A DNA stretch of 64,000 bases from Coccinella septempunctata (Eukaryota > Arthropoda > Insecta > Coleoptera > Coccinellidae): positions 21,078,001 through 21,142,000 of the forward strand of contig NC_058189.1 of assembly GCF_907165205.1 (NCBI RefSeq). Reading direction: 5' to 3'. The notes beneath the pieces were generated by a model that had not been told where the DNA came from, ran no database searches, and saw only the letters and a program-made list of their open reading frames with translations. Positions within the stretch are counted from its first letter, which is position 1, and every line of letters begins with the position of its first letter. A program made the translations under genes and the position numbers. Shown one piece after another: positions 61,692-64,000 of this stretch.

Positions 61692-62742
61692 GACCAATGG
61701 ACAGATTGAGGGTACCGCCATGGGTGATCCTGCTTCTTCTGTGATGGCTGAGATGGTGATGGACGCTGTGATAAGATTTGTCCTTTGTGGATTGAATTTC
61801 CTGGTACCTTTTATACATGTTTATGTTGATGACATCATTATGTGTATTCCACGTGACAAAGTTGATGAGACACTGAACTTGTTTAATAGTTTTCATGACA
61901 GGTTGAAGTTCACGTTTGAGTTGGAAGTTGATAATAGGATTCCGTTTTTAGATGTCTGGTTGATCCGTCATAATAATAGAATAATAACCGATCTATACTC
62001 GAAACCTACTTCATCGGGCAGGTTGATGAACTACCAGTCGATGCATCCCAGGTCGCAGAAGACTGCCATCGTTAAGTCCATTAAGCATAGAATTTTGAAT
62101 TTGAGTGACCCTTCTTTCCATGAAAAAAATTTCAAATCTCAATCAAACATATTACAACAAAATGGATATCCAAGGAGATTGGTTAATAGAATATTTTTTT
62201 CTTCTTCGAACAGCACTGTGACCCAAGTGAATGGTGCATCGTCTTCCTCTGTCCCAACTTGGTCCAGACTTTTGTACATACCAGGGCTCTATCAAGATCT
62301 AGTGAGGGTCATGCGTCCGTACTGTTCTAATATTTCACCCTACTGCTATAACACTCTGAACAGAATTTTTACCAAATTAAAAGACCCTGTTATTAAAGAG
62401 AAAAAGTCAGGTTTGATCTACAAGATAAATTGTGGTGATTGTGATAAAGTCTATGTTGGACAGACGACACAATATTTAAAAAGCAGGGTGGATCAACATA
62501 GGAGGGATTGTTTGCGATCAAAAGAGTCGACAGCATTATCAGCACACGCTCGAATGTGTGAACATAATTTTGATTTTGATAATGTTGAAATATTAGATTT
62601 CGAGAAGAATTGGTTCAGAAGGAATTTTAAAGAAATGCTTTATATAAAGAGAACTCCTAACACGGTGAATTATAGGACTGATTTGGGTGGACTGAATTCT
62701 ACATATTTGAATTTAATAAATAGAATAAGAACAAGACCGTAG
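61692..62742 (+). CDS. Penelope-like RT C-terminus + GIY-YIG endonuclease, plus copy (5' truncated)
   Basis: The frame (without its true start) reads QIEGTAMGDPASSVMAEMVM (RT motif 4 region), FIHVYVDDIIMCIPRDKVDE (catalytic YVDD), FTFELEVDNRIPFLDVWLIR and TDLYSKPTSSGRLMNYQSMH (thumb), a linker, then the GIY-YIG nuclease: GLIYKINCGDCDKVYVGQTT, QYLKSRVDQHRRD and the ALSAHARMCEHNFDFDNVEI extension with zinc-like CGDC. It ends at TAG 62740-62742. The first in-frame ATG is 61720, but that is inside the RT core, so the original N-terminal half is missing. Penelope proteins prime on nicked DNA and belong outside the LINE and LTR groups. Confidence 0.9.
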
Positions 62743-63102
62743 ACATATTGTTTTTTAGATTATGTGTAATGTATATTAGACCGACCTGTCCATTTTAATA
62801 TGTCATCTTGATAAGATTGTTGATTGTTAGACTGATTCGGATTATACAATTGAGTGATTTCTTTCAATCGCGCCACATCGTTTGGTTGTTGATGCTCTAT
62901 CCCGATTTGTCTTTTAACTCTTCATGACTTTGTTTTTTCTGACAATGAATTTTTTAAATTAAATTGTTGATGATTTGTTCTGAAGGTTAGTCCCGTCACC
63001 ATTGACGTCTTTTTGTTGTTCTTTGAATGTCTTACATCTTTTTATTTTTTATGTTTTGTAATTCTGATTTTGTAACATTGATCTAAAACATTTCATATTT
63101 TA

Positions 63103-63135
63103 GCTTGATAAAGGCTACATATTAGCCGAAACGTT
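63103..63135 (+). ncRNA. Degenerate hammerhead-ribozyme-like core, plus copy
   Basis: GCTTGATAAA, then a five-base-pair stem GGCTA/TAGCC closing CATAT, then GAAACG. This resembles the order CUGAUGA - stem II - GAAA of the hammerhead; Penelope-like elements are known to carry hammerheads in their terminal repeats. The first core box is altered (CTTGATAA), and stems I and III were not established, so activity is doubtful. Confidence 0.35.
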
Positions 63136-63206
63136 GCTGATTGAACAATAAACTGCATATATGTTCCTATGACCGTCATTTGCCACCCTTAGTGAAATAA
63201 TAATAC

Positions 63207-63767
63207 AATAAATGTGATTTTCTCTGAAAAATGAACAAAAGATATTGGAAACTTATCAAAATTCTGATCAAGAACGAACATCTGATCGGCATTTTGACGT
63301 ACATCTATATTTGCAGTAGTCATTTCGACTAGGTACATGAAATGAAAGTCATCTCCTGTAAATATAAATTTATCTACAAATAACGATGATACACGTAAAC
63401 AGAAATTTTTTCGCTTTGGATATTTATAAGAATATTTTAAACCAAATAAACGCGAAATTTCTAAATAGTTTTTCATCCACATTTTAATATAAAAAAGTTT
63501 TGTTAAGTACACCATTCGTAGCTCAGTATTAGCTGTACTGTTTGTAAATTTGCTTTTTTGAATTGGTTGACTGACCGGTTATTATAATAGTTATTTATGA
63601 ACCAAAGAAGAAAAACTTTCCATTATAGTCGAGCTTGCAAATTGATAGCCGAGGTGCAGACGTGGCTATCAATTAGGCGAGACAATGGACATTTTATGGC
63701 CGAGTTGCATATTAAATTTTTTCGTCGACTTCACACACCTTTATGGAAGTTAGTACTCCCCTGTTTG
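63207..63767. other. Intron 16 stretch with nothing recognised
   Basis: AT-rich sequence; frames at 63189-63515 and 63597-63794 resemble no known family. Confidence 0.5.
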
Positions 63768-64000
63768 CAGGGGCTTGTTTACCATGGAAGCTAGGGAAGC
63801 TTAATAGTATAACAATAATTTAAATAAATAATGAAACGAAAACGATAATCAAGAAAAATATTCGAAATAATCCAGGGGCGTGTTTACCATGGAAGCTATG
63901 GAAGCACAGCTTCCCTAACAAATTCGAATAAATTAAATGATATAATAATAACCCTAATCGAAGAAAAAATTATCACAACAATCTCCTTATTTGCACTTTT
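63768..64000. mobile_element. Repeated CAGGGGC terminus of a possible hAT element (cut by window edge)
   Basis: CAGGGGCTTGTTTACCATGG at 63768 and CAGGGGCGTGTTTACCATGG at 63873 are direct copies 105 bp apart, each followed by AAGCTA(G/T)GGAAGC. CAGGGGC is a typical hAT-type terminus. The other end would lie outside the window. Confidence 0.45.

Larger units (their letters stand above)
60219..63192. mobile_element. Head-to-head inverted pair of Penelope-like elements
   Basis: Two 5'-truncated copies face each other: minus copy about 60219-61691, plus copy about 61692-63192. The arms are nearly identical over about 1.44 kb, with a 61-bp unpaired centre (about 61692-61752) belonging to the plus copy. 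TGAAATAATAATAC flanks the whole pair once on each side (60205-60218 and 63193-63206). The minus copy extends about 35 bp further at its 3' end. It lies in POLR3A intron 16. Confidence 0.88.

Noticed and set aside
59925..64000. POLR3A exon 17 in this window
   Set aside because: No segment encoding the expected continuation after the bridge helix was found; the stretch is Penelope-like elements and AT-rich sequence.

Overview
This is eukaryotic nuclear DNA, almost certainly from an insect and perhaps a beetle. It is AT-rich, has spliced genes with GT..AG introns, and is saturated with insect-type transposable elements (Jockey, CR1-like and R4-like LINEs, a Penelope-like element, a P-element relic, and many TIR/foldback elements). 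The order-level assignment is inference; the eukaryotic and insect-like character comes from the gene structures and TE families.

Host genes. (1) Positions 1-129 look like the last coding segment of an unrecognised plus-strand gene. (2) RpL28 (60S ribosomal protein eL28) lies on the minus strand at 5975-10284. It has three coding exons encoding a complete 136-residue protein and a 5'UTR exon carrying a TOP-like pyrimidine tract. (3) The largest subunit of RNA polymerase III (POLR3A/RPC1) is on the plus strand. Sixteen coding exons can be placed from 17004 to 59924 with every splice phase consistent; they give the first 884 residues, about two thirds of the protein. The gene runs off the right edge. 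The two recognised genes are divergent, with about 6.7 kb of LINE debris between them.

Region by region. 0.3-5.3 kb: micro hAT remnants, a 1.7-kb TIR element with TAA duplications, and a 2.7-kb foldback with a 9-bp duplication and a nested hAT MITE. 6-10.3 kb: RpL28, whose large intron holds a broken P-element-like transposase. 10.4-16.8 kb: nested LINEs between the two genes. 17-23 kb: POLR3A exons 1-3 with LINE debris, MITEs and tandem repeats in intron 2. 25.3-29.5 kb (intron 3): a decayed PHD-ORF1 LINE into which at least four non-autonomous elements have inserted. 33-41 kb (intron 6): palindromic elements and a nearly intact LINE with one frameshift. 41.4-45.7 kb: exons 7-12. 43-55 kb: several palindromic/foldback elements, including an inverted pair of independently inserted hAT-like copies. 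56-58.8 kb: an R4-like LINE C-terminal half. 60.2-63.2 kb: a head-to-head inverted pair of Penelope-like elements flanked by one 14-bp direct repeat. 63.7-64 kb: repeated ends of a possible hAT element.

The most unusual signal is a hAT-like family with CAAAG...CTTTG termini. It is present both as 1.45-kb copies and as minute 17-37-bp remnants, all with perfect 8-bp target duplications. No CRISPR arrays, rRNA genes or convincing functional tRNA genes were seen. Coordinates of exons were derived by hand from reading frames, splice signals and known family sequence; TE borders are exact only where a target-site duplication is stated.
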